A stretch of 64,000 nt of DNA from Staphylococcus sp. NAM3COL9 (lineage in GTDB: Bacteria; Bacillota; Bacilli; Staphylococcales; Staphylococcaceae): contig NZ_LGPC01000011.1 in assembly GCF_001431205.1 (NCBI RefSeq), positions 403,596 through 467,595 of the forward strand. The letters are read 5' to 3'. The position numbers were made by a program, and so were the translations under genes. The notes beneath the pieces are model-generated. The model saw only the letters and a program-made list of their open reading frames with translations. It was not told the origin of the DNA and made no database searches. This document shows, one piece after another, positions 9,568 to 19,264 of this stretch. Within the stretch, counting starts at the first letter, position 1. Every line of letters begins with the position of its first letter.

Positions 9568-10074
9568 ATGAAAAATGCATTGCAAGATTTTTATTATCAA
9601 TTTCATACTGAACAACATTATTTTTTATGTCATGACATTTTAGAAGAAGCTTGGAAAGAAAATCCGCAATTTAGTAAAGATGATGCGATTGTTAGTTTGA
9701 TTTTGTTAGCAACAGGCTGCTATCATTATCGCAGACATAACAATGTTGGCGCGTTACGATCTTTTAAAAAAGCGTTAAGTGTCATTGAACAAAGTGAACA
9801 ATTCATCGATTTAGGTATCTATACAGATGAATATAAAAAACTCCTTATAGAATTAATTCAGTCTGTGGCTAATGCAAATCAATTTGTGCCAATTCAATTA
9901 CCAATAACAAAAGAAATGGAACAGGATATTTTAAAAAAATATCCTGATTTTGTCAGAGCACCACAAATGATTGAAGATAGTTATATTGTAAATCATCATT
10001 TAGAAAGAGATCGTTCAGAAGTTGACAAAGCGCGACAACAAGCACTTGATATACGTCGTTCAAAAAAAGAATAA
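9568..10074 (+). CDS. DUF309 domain protein
   Basis: 168 residues with the DUF309 signature HYFLCHDILEEAWKE near the N-terminus and an R-H-rich CYHYRRHNNVGALRSF motif. This gives a helical protein with conserved His/Glu residues that look like a metal or small-molecule site. Function unknown; it is commonly found beside scpA in Firmicutes, as here, divergently transcribed. Start: ATG at 9568, preceded by TTTGGAGCGG; the earlier ATG at 9535 has no ribosome site. Convergent with xerD. Confidence 0.8.
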   Translation: MKNALQDFYYQFHTEQHYFLCHDILEEAWKENPQFSKDDAIVSLILLATGCYHYRRHNNVGALRSFKKALSVIEQSEQFIDLGIYTDEYKKLLIELIQSVANANQFVPIQLPITKEMEQDILKKYPDFVRAPQMIEDSYIVNHHLERDRSEVDKARQQALDIRRSKKE

Positions 10075-10123
10075 ACTTAAGTTAAATGAATAAACCAAGT
10101 CATATTAAAATGACGACGCAAAC

Positions 10124-10168
10124 AAAAAACACAAGCTAGCTATTCAACGAATAAACTGGTTTGTGTTT
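10124..10168. terminator. Weak hairpin between the DUF309 gene and xerD
   Basis: AAAAAACACAA (from 10124) can pair with TTGTGTTT (10161-10168), which includes part of the xerD stop codon; the loop is long (about 26 bases). For the minus strand an A-run gives a U-tract. Suggestive only. Confidence 0.35.
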
Positions 10169-11054
10169 ATGCACGTGGATGAAATTCATTATACATTTTA
10201 CGAATTTGTGATTTTGAGACGTGTGTATAAAGTTGAGTTGTCGAAATATCAGAATGACCTAACATTTCTTGTACAGCACGTAAGTCAGCACCATTTTCAA
10301 GTAAATGTGTAGCAAACGAATGTCTTAATGTATGTGGTGTCAAAGTCTTATTAATATTCGCTTTTACGCCATTTTGTTTAATCATTTTCCAAATAGCTTG
10401 TCTTGACAAAGGTTTACCATGCATATTTAAAAACAATACATTTGTCACAGTACGCTTCAATAATTGAGGACGTGTTGTATCTAAATATGTATTTAAATAT
10501 TCTATTACTGCATCACCTAATGGGATAATGCGTTCTTTGTTCCCTTTACCAAATACTTTGACGAAGCCCATAATTAAATTGATATCTTCAAGCTCAATGT
10601 GTATAAGTTCAGAAACGCGCATGCCTGTAGCATATAATAGTTCTAACATAGTACGATCTCTATAGCCGTTAATTTTTGATAAGTTCGGAGTCTCAAGTAA
10701 AGTAAGTACTTCATCTAGTTCTAAGACGTCCGGTAATTTTCTATCATATTTTGGTGTTTCGATTAATACAGTTGGATCTTTTGCAGCATATTTTTCTCGT
10801 AATGCGAACTGATGAAAACTGCGTACTGTAGATATGAAACGTGCTAATGATTTTGCAGAAGCACCATCATCGTGTAAAAAACCAAGGCATTGATTGATTA
10901 ATTGTCTGTCTACAAAATCTATATGCCCTATTTTTTGTTCTTCTAAAAATGTAGCATATTTTTTTAAATCTCTTCTATATGCGCCAATTGTATTTGAACT
11001 CAACCCTTTTTCTAGTTGGATGAATCTCAAATATTCTTCAATTATAGTATCCAA
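10167..11054 (-). CDS. xerD: Site-specific tyrosine recombinase XerD
   Basis: Resolves chromosome dimers at dif together with XerC at the septum. 295 residues: N-terminal core-binding domain (~1-85) and catalytic domain with the complete set Arg146 (TGMRVSEL), Lys170, His241 and Arg244 (HTLRHSFATHLL), His267 (LGHSDI) and nucleophile Tyr276 (TTQLYTH). Start is a TTG at 11054 giving MDTIIEEYLRF, which matches the S. aureus N-terminus and has GAGGTGG five bases upstream; a GTG at 11063 overlaps the ribosome site. Lies 41 bases after fur, possibly cotranscribed. Confidence 0.94.
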   Translation of the reverse strand: MDTIIEEYLRFIQLEKGLSSNTIGAYRRDLKKYATFLEEQKIGHIDFVDRQLINQCLGFLHDDGASAKSLARFISTVRSFHQFALREKYAAKDPTVLIETPKYDRKLPDVLELDEVLTLLETPNLSKINGYRDRTMLELLYATGMRVSELIHIELEDINLIMGFVKVFGKGNKERIIPLGDAVIEYLNTYLDTTRPQLLKRTVTNVLFLNMHGKPLSRQAIWKMIKQNGVKANINKTLTPHTLRHSFATHLLENGADLRAVQEMLGHSDISTTQLYTHVSKSQIRKMYNEFHPRA

Positions 11055-11095
11055 TGGAACCACCTCTATTTATAAAATAGTGTATGATGTTGAGC

Positions 11096-11542
11096 TTACT
11101 TACCTTGAGCTTGGCAATCTGAGCATACACCATGGAAAGTTAAGCGATGGTCTGAAATTCTAAAGTTAAAATCTTGCTCTACTTTTTCTTCCACTTGAGG
11201 TAATAAATCTTCTTCGATTTCCTCTACTTTACCGCATTCCATACAAACAAGATGATGGTGGAAATGCTTAGCGCCTTCTTTACGTAAATCAAAACGGGCA
11301 ACACCATCACCAAAATTAATTTTATCCACAACTTTCAATTCTGCTAATAATTCTAGCGTACGATAGACAGTCGCAAGTCCTATTTCAGGTGCTTTATCTT
11401 TAACTTTTAAATAAACGTCTTCAGCGCTTAGATGATCTTTCTCATTTTCAATTAAAACTCTTAGCGTTGCTTCGCGCTGCGGAGTTAATTTATAAGATGA
11501 TTGTTGTAATTGTTGCTTCACGCGATTTAATCGTTCTTCCAC
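11096..11542 (-). CDS. fur: Ferric uptake regulator Fur
   Basis: Iron-responsive repressor of siderophore and iron-transport genes. 148 residues: N-terminal winged helix (YKLTPQREATLRVL) and C-terminal dimerisation/metal domain with HFHHHLVCMECGKVEE and HGVCSDCQ, giving two CxxC zinc motifs. Nearly identical to S. aureus Fur, which separates it from the other Fur-family gene of this window (zur). Start is a GTG at 11542 after GGAGTGAGG. Its position beside xerD and the NudF gene matches B. subtilis yqkG-fur-xerD. Confidence 0.93.
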   Translation of the reverse strand: MEERLNRVKQQLQQSSYKLTPQREATLRVLIENEKDHLSAEDVYLKVKDKAPEIGLATVYRTLELLAELKVVDKINFGDGVARFDLRKEGAKHFHHHLVCMECGKVEEIEEDLLPQVEEKVEQDFNFRISDHRLTFHGVCSDCQAQGK

Positions 11543-11645
11543 GGAAGCCTCACTCCCCTACTAATAATTATAATCATTTCAATTTACATAATGATTTATA
11601 TATAAAATACCAATAATTGATAAAATACGCAAGTGTGTAGGCAAG

Positions 11646-12188
11646 TTATTTGGAATGATTATAATTAAGTAATAGATATTGTAAAGCAATAATCGTTTTA
11701 GCATCCTCGATTTCTTGATTTTGGAGCATGGGTGTTATTTCTTCAATATTATATGTTTCGATTTCAATAAATTCATCATCATCTAAATTCATTTCACCTA
11801 TTTTAAGGTCTTTGGCAAGATAAATGGAGATCTTTTCATTTGAGAAGCCAGGGGAACCAAACATTTCAGTAATCAATTCTAAATTTTCGGCAATATAGCC
11901 CGTTTCTTCTTCTAATTCTCTTTTGGCCGCTAATTCTCTTTCTTCATTTATTTCTAATTTTCCAGCTGGTATTTCTAATAATGTTTTTTCAGCAGGTTTG
12001 CGATACTGTCTGACGAGAATCACTTGGTTTTCTGGGTTGATTGCACATACTGCAACTGCCCCATTATGGTAGACTAATTCACGTTTTGACGTTTGTCCAT
12101 CGGGTAATTCTACGTCATGGACTTCTAGATCAATAATTGCACCTTTGTAAATGGACTCTTTATGTAATGTTTTCTCGAATAGATTCAT
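11646..12188 (-). CDS. nudF: Nudix hydrolase, ADP-ribose pyrophosphatase (NudF)
   Basis: Hydrolyses ADP-ribose to AMP and ribose-5-phosphate. 180 residues with a full Nudix box (GKLEINEERELAAKREL followed by EEETGY, ~residues 78-100) and the preceding VILVRQYRKP and EIPAGK elements typical of the ADP-ribose subfamily. ATG at 12188 is preferred, with AAAGGA upstream; a GTG at 12197 is too close to that site. Downstream fur is about 100 bases away. Confidence 0.88.
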   Translation of the reverse strand: MNLFEKTLHKESIYKGAIIDLEVHDVELPDGQTSKRELVYHNGAVAVCAINPENQVILVRQYRKPAEKTLLEIPAGKLEINEERELAAKRELEEETGYIAENLELITEMFGSPGFSNEKISIYLAKDLKIGEMNLDDDEFIEIETYNIEEITPMLQNQEIEDAKTIIALQYLLLNYNHSK

Positions 12189-12409
12189 TATAATCACGTT
12201 CCTTTTATTTGGATTAGGATATTGTTAATATTAACATGATAGTGTTTCAAGGAATAGCGAAAGCGATAAAAAAACAATGCTCATGGAAATATAAGTGCTA
12301 ATATTTCATGAATATTTAAAGTTTTTACGCAATGCATATAAGTAATTCATAACGACTTACTTTGTTACGTCTATGCCCTATCATCAAGTGTATCGAAAGG
12401 AGAAACGAC

Positions 12410-13324
12410 ATGCAAAAAAACATTTTAAAAAGTGGTATTGAAATCTCAGAATTAGGTTTAGGTTGTATGAGTTTAGGCACAGATTATGAAAAAGCAGAAC
12501 CAATTATAGAACGTGCGGTTGAACAAGGTATCACATATTTTGATACAGCTGATATTTATGATAAAGGTGTAAACGAAGATATTGTAGGAAAAGCCTTGAA
12601 AAAATATCAAAATCGAGATGATATTGTTATTGGCACAAAAGTAGGTAATCATTTAGCTGATGATGGTACTACATTTTGGGATCCTTCTAAAAAATATATC
12701 AAAGCTGCTGTGAAGGACTCTTTACAAAGACTAGGGTTAGATCACTTAGATTTATATCAATTACATGGTGGCACGATTGATGATCCACTAGATGAAACAA
12801 TTAGTGCATTTGATGAATTAAAAAAAGAAGGTATTGTTCGTGCATATGGCATATCTTCAATTCGACCTAATGTCATTGATTATTATTTAAAACACAGCGA
12901 CATCGAAACTTTAATGTCTCAATTTAACTTAATTGATAATAGACCAGAAGTATTATTAGATGATGTGCATGCTAAGAAGGTTAAAGTTCTTGCACGCGGG
13001 CCTGTTTTCAAAGGTTTGTTAACTACTAATAGTAATCAAGTATTAGATTCTAAATTTAAAGAAGGTATATTTGATTATACTTACCAAGAATTAGGTGCGA
13101 CAATAGCTTCTATTAAAGAGATTGAAAATAATTTAACTGGTTTAACATTTAACTATCTTACATCACATGATGCTTTAGGTTCTATTATTATGGGGGCAAG
13201 CAGTATCGACCAATTAGATGAAAATGTGAAAAATTACGAATTATCAAAAGAAATTAGTTTAGAAAAACTAAAAGTTGCACGTAATCGTGTTAAGAATCTA
13301 GAATATACACAACATTTAAAATAA
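12410..13324 (+). CDS. Aldo/keto reductase (YqkF-like)
   Basis: NAD(P)H-dependent oxidoreductase of 304 residues with a TIM-barrel fold. The catalytic tetrad is visible: Asp and Tyr in FDTADIYDKGVNED, Lys in VIGTKVG, His in LYQLHGG. The C-terminal IIMGASSIDQLDENV phosphate-binding region is typical of AKRs. Similar to B. subtilis YqkF, the neighbour of nudF/yqkG there. Physiological substrate unknown. The ATG at 12410 follows AAAGGAGAAACGAC; the frame continues upstream to 12362 without a ribosome site. Confidence 0.88.
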   Translation: MQKNILKSGIEISELGLGCMSLGTDYEKAEPIIERAVEQGITYFDTADIYDKGVNEDIVGKALKKYQNRDDIVIGTKVGNHLADDGTTFWDPSKKYIKAAVKDSLQRLGLDHLDLYQLHGGTIDDPLDETISAFDELKKEGIVRAYGISSIRPNVIDYYLKHSDIETLMSQFNLIDNRPEVLLDDVHAKKVKVLARGPVFKGLLTTNSNQVLDSKFKEGIFDYTYQELGATIASIKEIENNLTGLTFNYLTSHDALGSIIMGASSIDQLDENVKNYELSKEISLEKLKVARNRVKNLEYTQHLK

Positions 13325-13341
13325 AAAATCACACCATTAAA

Positions 13342-13424
13342 TAAAAGGGTTAGTTTGATACTTATGAAAGTAGATGTCATATTCATCATCTATTATCGTT
13401 TGAGTTCAACTAACTCTTTTTTAT
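13342..13424. terminator. Long-loop hairpin after the aldo/keto reductase gene
   Basis: AAAAGGGTTAGTTT near 13342-13356 is complementary to AACTAACTCTTTTT ending about 13421, followed by T residues. The intervening ~50 bases contain shorter internal pairings. Convergent with the SDR gene. Confidence 0.5.
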
Positions 13425-13467
13425 ATTGCAATTTAATTTCAATAATAGATAAACAGAATAGTAGTAA

Positions 13468-14226
13468 TTAAGTTTTATTCTTAAAGAATATAGTGAAATG
13501 CTTTTCAATAAAGCGTGGTGCAAGTTGATAAATCTTTAACATAAAATGCATCCATTTAGGTTCGTTGATTTCTGTTTTGCTTGTAAGCATTCCTTTTATG
13601 ACTTGCTGTGCTAATTTATCTGAATCTAACATAATACTTTTATATTTTTGTGCAAATGCTAATGATGGATCTGCCTTTTCATGAAATGGTGTAGCAATTG
13701 GACCAGTATTTACAGTTAGAACATGATAGTTAGGCCTTTCAATGCGAAGGGCATTCAAGACTTGGTTAAAAGCGGCTTTACTTGCCCCATAATGTGCGGC
13801 ATAAGCTTGTGTTAAAAAAGCAGACTGGCTACCAATACCAACGATGGATGGATTAGTCCTTAGAAATGGTTGTATTGTAGTCAAAAGTATATTAAAGTTC
13901 ACTACATTTAAAGTATAAGTTTCTAACATTTCATCAAGACTATGTTGGCCTATTGCTTTAAAATAACCTAAACCAGATGAATAAATTAAACCATCAACTG
14001 ATTGCCCTTGAAAATAATGACTAAGCTTTAGAATTTGAGCTTGTGATTGTAAGTCGCATTGTATGATAGACAAATGCTCCACACCATATTGCGCAATAAT
14101 GTCATCTAGTTTTTGTGGATTGCGCACGATTACTGTCACAAACACCTTTTTCTTTAACAATATCTTTAATATTGCTTTACCTAAACCACTCGTTCCACCA
14201 GTTAAAATATAATGTTTGCCAATCAT
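13468..14226 (-). CDS. Short-chain dehydrogenase/reductase (YueD/sepiapterin-reductase-like)
   Basis: NADP-dependent SDR of 252 residues. N-terminal cofactor motif TGGTSGLGKA (~9-18), conserved Asn region, and active site Tyr/Lys in YGASKAAFNQ. The YNHTG-type segment reads VNTGPIATPFHEKAD, like the benzil reductase group of B. subtilis YueD. Substrate not deducible. Divergent from proC, which starts 142 bases away. Confidence 0.82.
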   Translation of the reverse strand: MIGKHYILTGGTSGLGKAILKILLKKKVFVTVIVRNPQKLDDIIAQYGVEHLSIIQCDLQSQAQILKLSHYFQGQSVDGLIYSSGLGYFKAIGQHSLDEMLETYTLNVVNFNILLTTIQPFLRTNPSIVGIGSQSAFLTQAYAAHYGASKAAFNQVLNALRIERPNYHVLTVNTGPIATPFHEKADPSLAFAQKYKSIMLDSDKLAQQVIKGMLTSKTEINEPKWMHFMLKIYQLAPRFIEKHFTIFFKNKT

Positions 14227-14368
14227 AATTATCCCTACCCTTTATCAATGTATAGTCAGTATAATTGAAATGGCTATGATATGTCATGCATATAATATAA
14301 ATATTAGTTATATTATAAATCTATGTTAGTATAGAAACATAAAAACTAAGAGGAAGTGAAGTATTCAC

Positions 14369-15184
14369 ATGAAACTAGTATTTTATGGTGCTGGTAACAT
14401 GGCTCATGCCATTTTTACAGGTATCGTTAATTCAAAAGTGATTGATTCTAACAATATTTATTTAACAAATCGCTCTAACGAAGTTGCACTTAAAGATTAT
14501 GCAGAAAAATTAGGTGTGAATTATAGTTATGATGACGAAGCATTATTAAAAGATGCTGATTATGTATTTTTAGGTACAAAACCTTATGATTTTGATGTAT
14601 TATCTGACCGAATTAGACCGAACGTAACAGAAAATAATAAATTTATTTCTATTATGGCTGGTTTACCTATAAGCTATATTCGTGAAAAAATAGGTGTTGA
14701 TAATCCAATTGCTCGTATTATGCCAAATACAAATGCGCATGTAGGTCATTCTGTAACGGGTATCAGTTTTTCTAATAATTTTGGACCAAAATCTAAAGAA
14801 GAAGTTGATGATTTAATTAATGCATTTGGGTCAGCAATAGAAGTTTCTGAAGATAACTTACATCAAGTTACTGCAATTACAGGAAGCGGTCCAGCCTTTT
14901 TATATCACGTATTCGAACAATATGTGACAGCGGGCACGCAACTTGGTTTAGAGAAATCTCAAGTTGAAGAATCTATCCGTAATTTAATTATAGGCACAAG
15001 TAAAATGATTGAACGATCTGAATTGAGTATGGAGCAATTGAGAAAAAATATAACTTCTAAAGGTGGCACTACCCAAGCAGGCTTAAATGCTTTATCAGAA
15101 CATGATATTGAAGGTGTGTTCGAAGATTGTTTACGCGCTGCTGTTGATAGAAGTATTGAATTATCAAGTCGAGATGACGATTAG
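14369..15184 (+). CDS. proC: Pyrroline-5-carboxylate reductase
   Basis: Last step of proline synthesis: reduces P5C to proline with NAD(P)H. 271 residues: Rossmann fold with LVFYGAGNMAHAIF at the N-terminus, the substrate/dimer region ITGSGPAFLYH, and the C-terminal family signature TSKGGTTQAGL. ATG at 14369 with AAGAGGAAGTG upstream. Single gene, ended by a strong hairpin. Confidence 0.95.
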   Translation: MKLVFYGAGNMAHAIFTGIVNSKVIDSNNIYLTNRSNEVALKDYAEKLGVNYSYDDEALLKDADYVFLGTKPYDFDVLSDRIRPNVTENNKFISIMAGLPISYIREKIGVDNPIARIMPNTNAHVGHSVTGISFSNNFGPKSKEEVDDLINAFGSAIEVSEDNLHQVTAITGSGPAFLYHVFEQYVTAGTQLGLEKSQVEESIRNLIIGTSKMIERSELSMEQLRKNITSKGGTTQAGLNALSEHDIEGVFEDCLRAAVDRSIELSSRDDD

Positions 15185-15235
15185 TTGAATTAAAGCATGA
15201 ATACAAGCGCTATTTTAACTAACTTATAAATATAA

Positions 15236-15283
15236 AAAATAACACCCATTCATTGCATTTTACGTATGAATGGGTGTTATTTT
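15236..15283. terminator. Terminator after proC
   Basis: Seventeen-base inverted repeat around AACACCCATTCA (left arm 15236-15252) and TGAATGGGTGTT (right arm 15267-15283), followed by T-rich sequence on the plus strand. Confidence 0.85.
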
Positions 15284-15392
15284 AATTTTACAATCTTTTA
15301 ACACTTTATATTGTGATTAAGCTCACTGAATGTGTACACTCAACATGAAACAACATATTATCAATCTATATTAAAGGTATTGTAAATAGGTT

Positions 15393-15429
15393 GAAAGCGC
15401 AAATTCCTATATAAAGAACTTACGCTTTC
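15393..15429 (-). terminator. Hairpin downstream of rnz
   Basis: On the minus strand GAAAGCGTAAGTTC pairs with GAATTTGCGCTTTC as a 14-bp stem with two G-U pairs, which would exist only in the rnz-sense transcript. No pronounced U-tract follows, so it may be an RNA 3'-end stabiliser or weak terminator. Confidence 0.5.
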
Positions 15430-15466
15430 GTGATATACCTATACTACTATTTTTAATTATCTACAG

Positions 15467-16387
15467 TTAAAATGACCATGAATCAAAATCATTAACAAAC
15501 ATGAATGGTGGTGTTGTATCTCGTGACTTTAATGACTGACTGATAGTTTCCACTTCTTCTTTTGTATAGCGATTACTTATGTGTGTAATTAAACTATATT
15601 CAACTTGGGCTTCATGAATTAACTCAAACACATCGTCAATATGACTGTGATGATAATTGTTTGCTAACATTTTATCACCTTCTATATAAGTACTTTCATG
15701 TACCATTACTGTTGCATCTTGAGCAATTAACAACTCATTTTTACAAGGCATCGTGTCGCCAAATATAGCGATAACAGGACCCTTAACAGCATCTCCTTTA
15801 AATTGATTAGAATCATAAATTAATCCATTATGTTCAAAAGTTTCATTAATTTTAATATCTTGATACTTAGGTCCTGGTTCCAAACCAATCTCTTTTAAAG
15901 CTTGAACATCAATTTTACCTGGCGTATACGGCGCTTCAATTCTGTAGCCATAAGATGTAATGCCATGATTTAATAGATATGCGTTCACATTAAAGCCGTT
16001 GTGATGATAATTTAATTGATCTTCAATTTCTATGTATGTAATTGGATAATTTAATCTGGATTCAGATAGTTGTAATGCCGTCTCTATAAATTGTTGAATA
16101 CCCTTTGGTCCAACTACTGTGAGTGGCTTACCTTCTCCACCTTGAAATGAACGACTCGTTAATAGTCCGGGTAAACCAAATATATGATCCCCGTGCATAT
16201 GCGTAATAAAAATATGATCAACCTTACCCAATTTGATTGAATGATGCAGTATTTGATGCTGAGTCCCTTCCCCCACATCAAATAACCAAACATTATTTGA
16301 GTAAGGTTCTAAATTTAATGCAATTGCTTGGGTGTTTCTTTCTTTGGTTGGTAGACCTGCACTCGTGCCAAAAAATGTGATTTCCAT
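15467..16387 (-). CDS. rnz: Ribonuclease Z (tRNA 3' processing endonuclease)
   Basis: Metallo-beta-lactamase-fold nuclease that matures tRNA 3' ends. 306 residues with the zinc motif [11 protein letters not shown] (His63, His65, Asp67, His68), the downstream GDT and HESTY motifs, and C-terminal HHSHIDD and [11 protein letters not shown] at 16387 has a GAGGAGG site upstream. Divergent from zwf, as in S. aureus. Confidence 0.94.
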   Translation of the reverse strand: MEITFFGTSAGLPTKERNTQAIALNLEPYSNNVWLFDVGEGTQHQILHHSIKLGKVDHIFITHMHGDHIFGLPGLLTSRSFQGGEGKPLTVVGPKGIQQFIETALQLSESRLNYPITYIEIEDQLNYHHNGFNVNAYLLNHGITSYGYRIEAPYTPGKIDVQALKEIGLEPGPKYQDIKINETFEHNGLIYDSNQFKGDAVKGPVIAIFGDTMPCKNELLIAQDATVMVHESTYIEGDKMLANNYHHSHIDDVFELIHEAQVEYSLITHISNRYTKEEVETISQSLKSRDTTPPFMFVNDFDSWSF

Positions 16388-16537
16388 GCATATGCCTCCT
16401 CTTCTTATTCATATTTTATCACACAAAAGAATAAGAAATATATTAAAATTAAATACTTCCAAGCAAAATTGTAGGAATAATACTGAATATTGGTCTATAA
16501 TAAATAGAGATTTATAAAAAGAATTGAGGTTTTGATC

Positions 16538-18022
16538 TTGAATACTAGAAACAAAGATATTCCATGCTTAATAACAATTTTTGGAGCAACTGGTGATCTT
16601 AGTCACAGAAAATTATTCCCATCATTATTCCATTTATATCAACAAGAAAACTTGAATGAACAAGTTGCAATTATTGGGATAGGTAGAAGAGACTTAACAA
16701 ACGATGATTTCCGTAGTCAAGTGAAATCATCAATTCAAGAACATGTTAAAGATACAAAACATCTTGATAAATTTATGGAGCATGTATTTTATCATAAACA
16801 TGATGTTAGTGATGAAGCAAGTTATCAATCACTACTAGAAGTGAGTAATAAATTAGATACTGAGTTCCAACTTCAGGGTAATAGATTATTCTACCTAGCT
16901 ATGGCTCCTAATTTCTTCGGTGTGATTTCTGATTATTTGAAATCATCTGGATTAACTGAGACTGCTGGTTTCAAACGTTTAGTTATCGAAAAACCATTCG
17001 GTACTGATTTAGAGTCAGCAGAACAATTAAATGAACAATTACGTCGTTCATTTAAAGAAGAAGAAATTTATCGTATTGACCATTACTTAGGTAAAGACAT
17101 GGTACAAAATATAGAAGTACTACGTTTTGCTAATGCGATGTTCGAACCATTATGGAATAATAAATACATTTCTAACATTCAAGTAACATCTTCAGAAGTA
17201 TTAGGTGTTGAAGATAGAGGTGGTTACTATGAATCAAGTGGTGCTTTAAAAGATATGGTTCAAAACCATATGTTACAAATGGTTGCATTATTAGCAATGG
17301 AAGCACCAATTAGTTTACACAGTGAAGATATACGAGCTGAAAAAGTTAAAGCGCTTAAATCACTACGTAAATTAGAATCAGAAGAAGTTCGTCAAAACTT
17401 TGTTCGTGGACAATATGACGAAGGTACAATTGATGGTCAAAAAGTAAGACGTTACAGAGATGAAGACCGTGTTGCTGAAGATTCAACAACCCCTACTTTC
17501 GTTTCAGGTAAATTGACTGTCGATAACTTTAGATGGGCTGGCGTTCCATTTTATATTAGAACAGGTAAACGAATGAAGAGTAAAACGATTCAAGTTGTTG
17601 TTGAGTTTAAAGAAGTGCCTATGAATTTATATTATGAAACAGATAAAAAATTAGATTCAAATTTACTTGTCATCAACATCCAACCTAATGAAGGTGTATC
17701 ATTACATTTAAATGCGAAGAAAAATGTTCAAGGTATTGAAACAGAACCTGTTCAATTATCTTATGCAATGAGTGCACAAGATAAAATGAATACTGTCGAT
17801 GCTTATGAAAATTTATTGTTTGATTGTTTAAATGGTGATGCTACTAACTTCACCCATTGGGAAGAGTTAAAATCTACTTGGAAATTTGTAGATGCAATAC
17901 AAGAAGAGTGGGACCAAAATGAACCTGAATTCCCTAATTATGAAGCGGGATCAAATGGTCCATTAGAAAGTGAATTACTCTTAAGTAGAGATGGTTTCCA
18001 TTGGTGGGACGATATTCATTAA
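16538..18022 (+). CDS. zwf: Glucose-6-phosphate 1-dehydrogenase
   Basis: First enzyme of the oxidative pentose phosphate pathway, making NADPH and 6-phosphogluconolactone. 494 residues: cofactor motif FGATGDLSHRK (~15-25), EKPFG, and active-site RIDHYLGKDMVQN with the catalytic His. The start is the TTG at 16538, eight bases after GAGG, giving MNTRNKDIPCLIT as in S. aureus; a TTG at 16532 is too near the ribosome site. The pathway partner gnd lies 4 kb away on the other strand. Confidence 0.94.
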   Translation: MNTRNKDIPCLITIFGATGDLSHRKLFPSLFHLYQQENLNEQVAIIGIGRRDLTNDDFRSQVKSSIQEHVKDTKHLDKFMEHVFYHKHDVSDEASYQSLLEVSNKLDTEFQLQGNRLFYLAMAPNFFGVISDYLKSSGLTETAGFKRLVIEKPFGTDLESAEQLNEQLRRSFKEEEIYRIDHYLGKDMVQNIEVLRFANAMFEPLWNNKYISNIQVTSSEVLGVEDRGGYYESSGALKDMVQNHMLQMVALLAMEAPISLHSEDIRAEKVKALKSLRKLESEEVRQNFVRGQYDEGTIDGQKVRRYRDEDRVAEDSTTPTFVSGKLTVDNFRWAGVPFYIRTGKRMKSKTIQVVVEFKEVPMNLYYETDKKLDSNLLVINIQPNEGVSLHLNAKKNVQGIETEPVQLSYAMSAQDKMNTVDAYENLLFDCLNGDATNFTHWEELKSTWKFVDAIQEEWDQNEPEFPNYEAGSNGPLESELLLSRDGFHWWDDIH

Positions 18023-18046
18023 TATGTTTATCGTTCTATAACATGA

Positions 18047-18091
18047 AGCAACAACACGAGTGTAAAAAACCACTTCTGTTGTTGCTTTTTT
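18047..18091 (+). terminator. Terminator after zwf
   Basis: AGCAACAACACGAGTG (18047-18062) pairs with CACTTCTGTTGTTGCT (18070-18085), followed by a T6 run: a classical intrinsic terminator. Confidence 0.9.
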
Positions 18092-18312
18092 CTTAACCTT
18101 TTTTTGTGTTATGATTTAATTTATTGAGCAAATAAAGTAATATTTGCAATTTTACTTATTTACATTTTACTCTATTCAATATTTTTGAGATGTAAGTATA
18201 AGTAAAATGATGTAGAATATAATTTATTAGGTAAACGATGCTAACGTTTTCCAACAATAAATTTAAAAGCAATGATGGCGAATGAGTCATTTGAAAATTA
18301 GGAGTGAAGGTT

Positions 18313-19185
18313 TTGGACGTTATCAAGCAAATACAACAGGCAATTGTTTATATAGAAGATCATTTGCTAGAGCCTTTTCATTTGCAAGAACTCAGTGATT
18401 ACGTTGGTCTTTCACCTTATCATCTTGACCAATCATTTAAAATGATCGTTGGCCAGCCTCCAAGTGGGTATGCGAGGTCACGTAGAATGACTTTAGCAGC
18501 AAAAGAGATTATTAGTGGTTCAAGTCGCTTAATGGATGTAGCTAAAAAATACAGTTATAGTGATACAAATACATTCGCAAATGATTTCAGTGATTTTCAC
18601 GGTGTGTCACCCATCCAAGTGAATACCAAACGTGACGAACTTAAAATGCAGCCAAGACTTTACATAAAACTGACAACAACAGAAACTGCACCTTATAATT
18701 ACAGATTAGAAGATACGCGAGGCCTGTCATTAGTTGGTTACAATCAATTTTTAGAAGCAGATGAATTAGAAAATCCATATAAAGTACCTGATTTTTTAGA
18801 AGATTTATTAGTCGATGGAAAAATAAAAGAGCTTCAACGTTATAATGATGTAAGTCCACACGAGTTATTTGTAGTCAATTGTCCATTAGATCAAGGTATG
18901 GAAATATTTGTCGGTGTACCAAGTGAAAGATACCCTGCACACTTAGAAAGTCGTTTCCTACCAGAAAGGCAATATGCTAAATTTAACTTACAAGGTGATT
19001 TAGACTATGTCATTAACGAAGCTTGGTATTATATTGAAACAAGCCTTCAAATGACCCTGCCATATGAGCATAACAGCCTGTATGTGGAAGTTTATCCTTT
19101 GGAATTATCATTTGATGATGCTGTCACTAAAGTTCAGCTATGGATGCCTGTAGATCAAGAACAATATCATAACAACGAACTCTAA
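18313..19185 (+). CDS. AraC-family regulator with GyrI-like effector domain
   Basis: 290-residue transcription factor. N-terminal AraC/XylS DNA-binding domain with two helix-turn-helix motifs (LQELSDYVGLSPYHLDQSFK and the second with DTNTFANDFSDFHGVSP, ending ~residue 105). It is followed by a GyrI-like/effector-binding domain to the C-terminus (YVEVYPLELSFDDAVTKVQLW). Such proteins activate multidrug or stress genes on binding small hydrophobic ligands; the target here is unknown. TTG at 18313 is preferred, eight bases after AGGAG; the GTG at 18304 abuts it. Convergent with malA across a bidirectional hairpin. Confidence 0.82.
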   Translation: MDVIKQIQQAIVYIEDHLLEPFHLQELSDYVGLSPYHLDQSFKMIVGQPPSGYARSRRMTLAAKEIISGSSRLMDVAKKYSYSDTNTFANDFSDFHGVSPIQVNTKRDELKMQPRLYIKLTTTETAPYNYRLEDTRGLSLVGYNQFLEADELENPYKVPDFLEDLLVDGKIKELQRYNDVSPHELFVVNCPLDQGMEIFVGVPSERYPAHLESRFLPERQYAKFNLQGDLDYVINEAWYYIETSLQMTLPYEHNSLYVEVYPLELSFDDAVTKVQLWMPVDQEQYHNNEL

Positions 19186-19249
19186 AAACACCTCTGACAT
19201 AATTTGAATTTAAAATAATTCAAATATCGTTAGAGGTGTTTTTAGAGTT
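19179..19249. terminator. Bidirectional terminator between the AraC-type gene and malA
   Basis: Outer stem of about 19 bases: ACTCTAAAAACACCTCTGAC (left) against GTTAGAGGTGTTTTTAGAGT (right). It includes the regulator stop codon. An inner TTTGAATT/AATTCAAA pairing closes the middle. Confidence 0.85.
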
Positions 19250-19264
19250 AAGTATATTAATTTT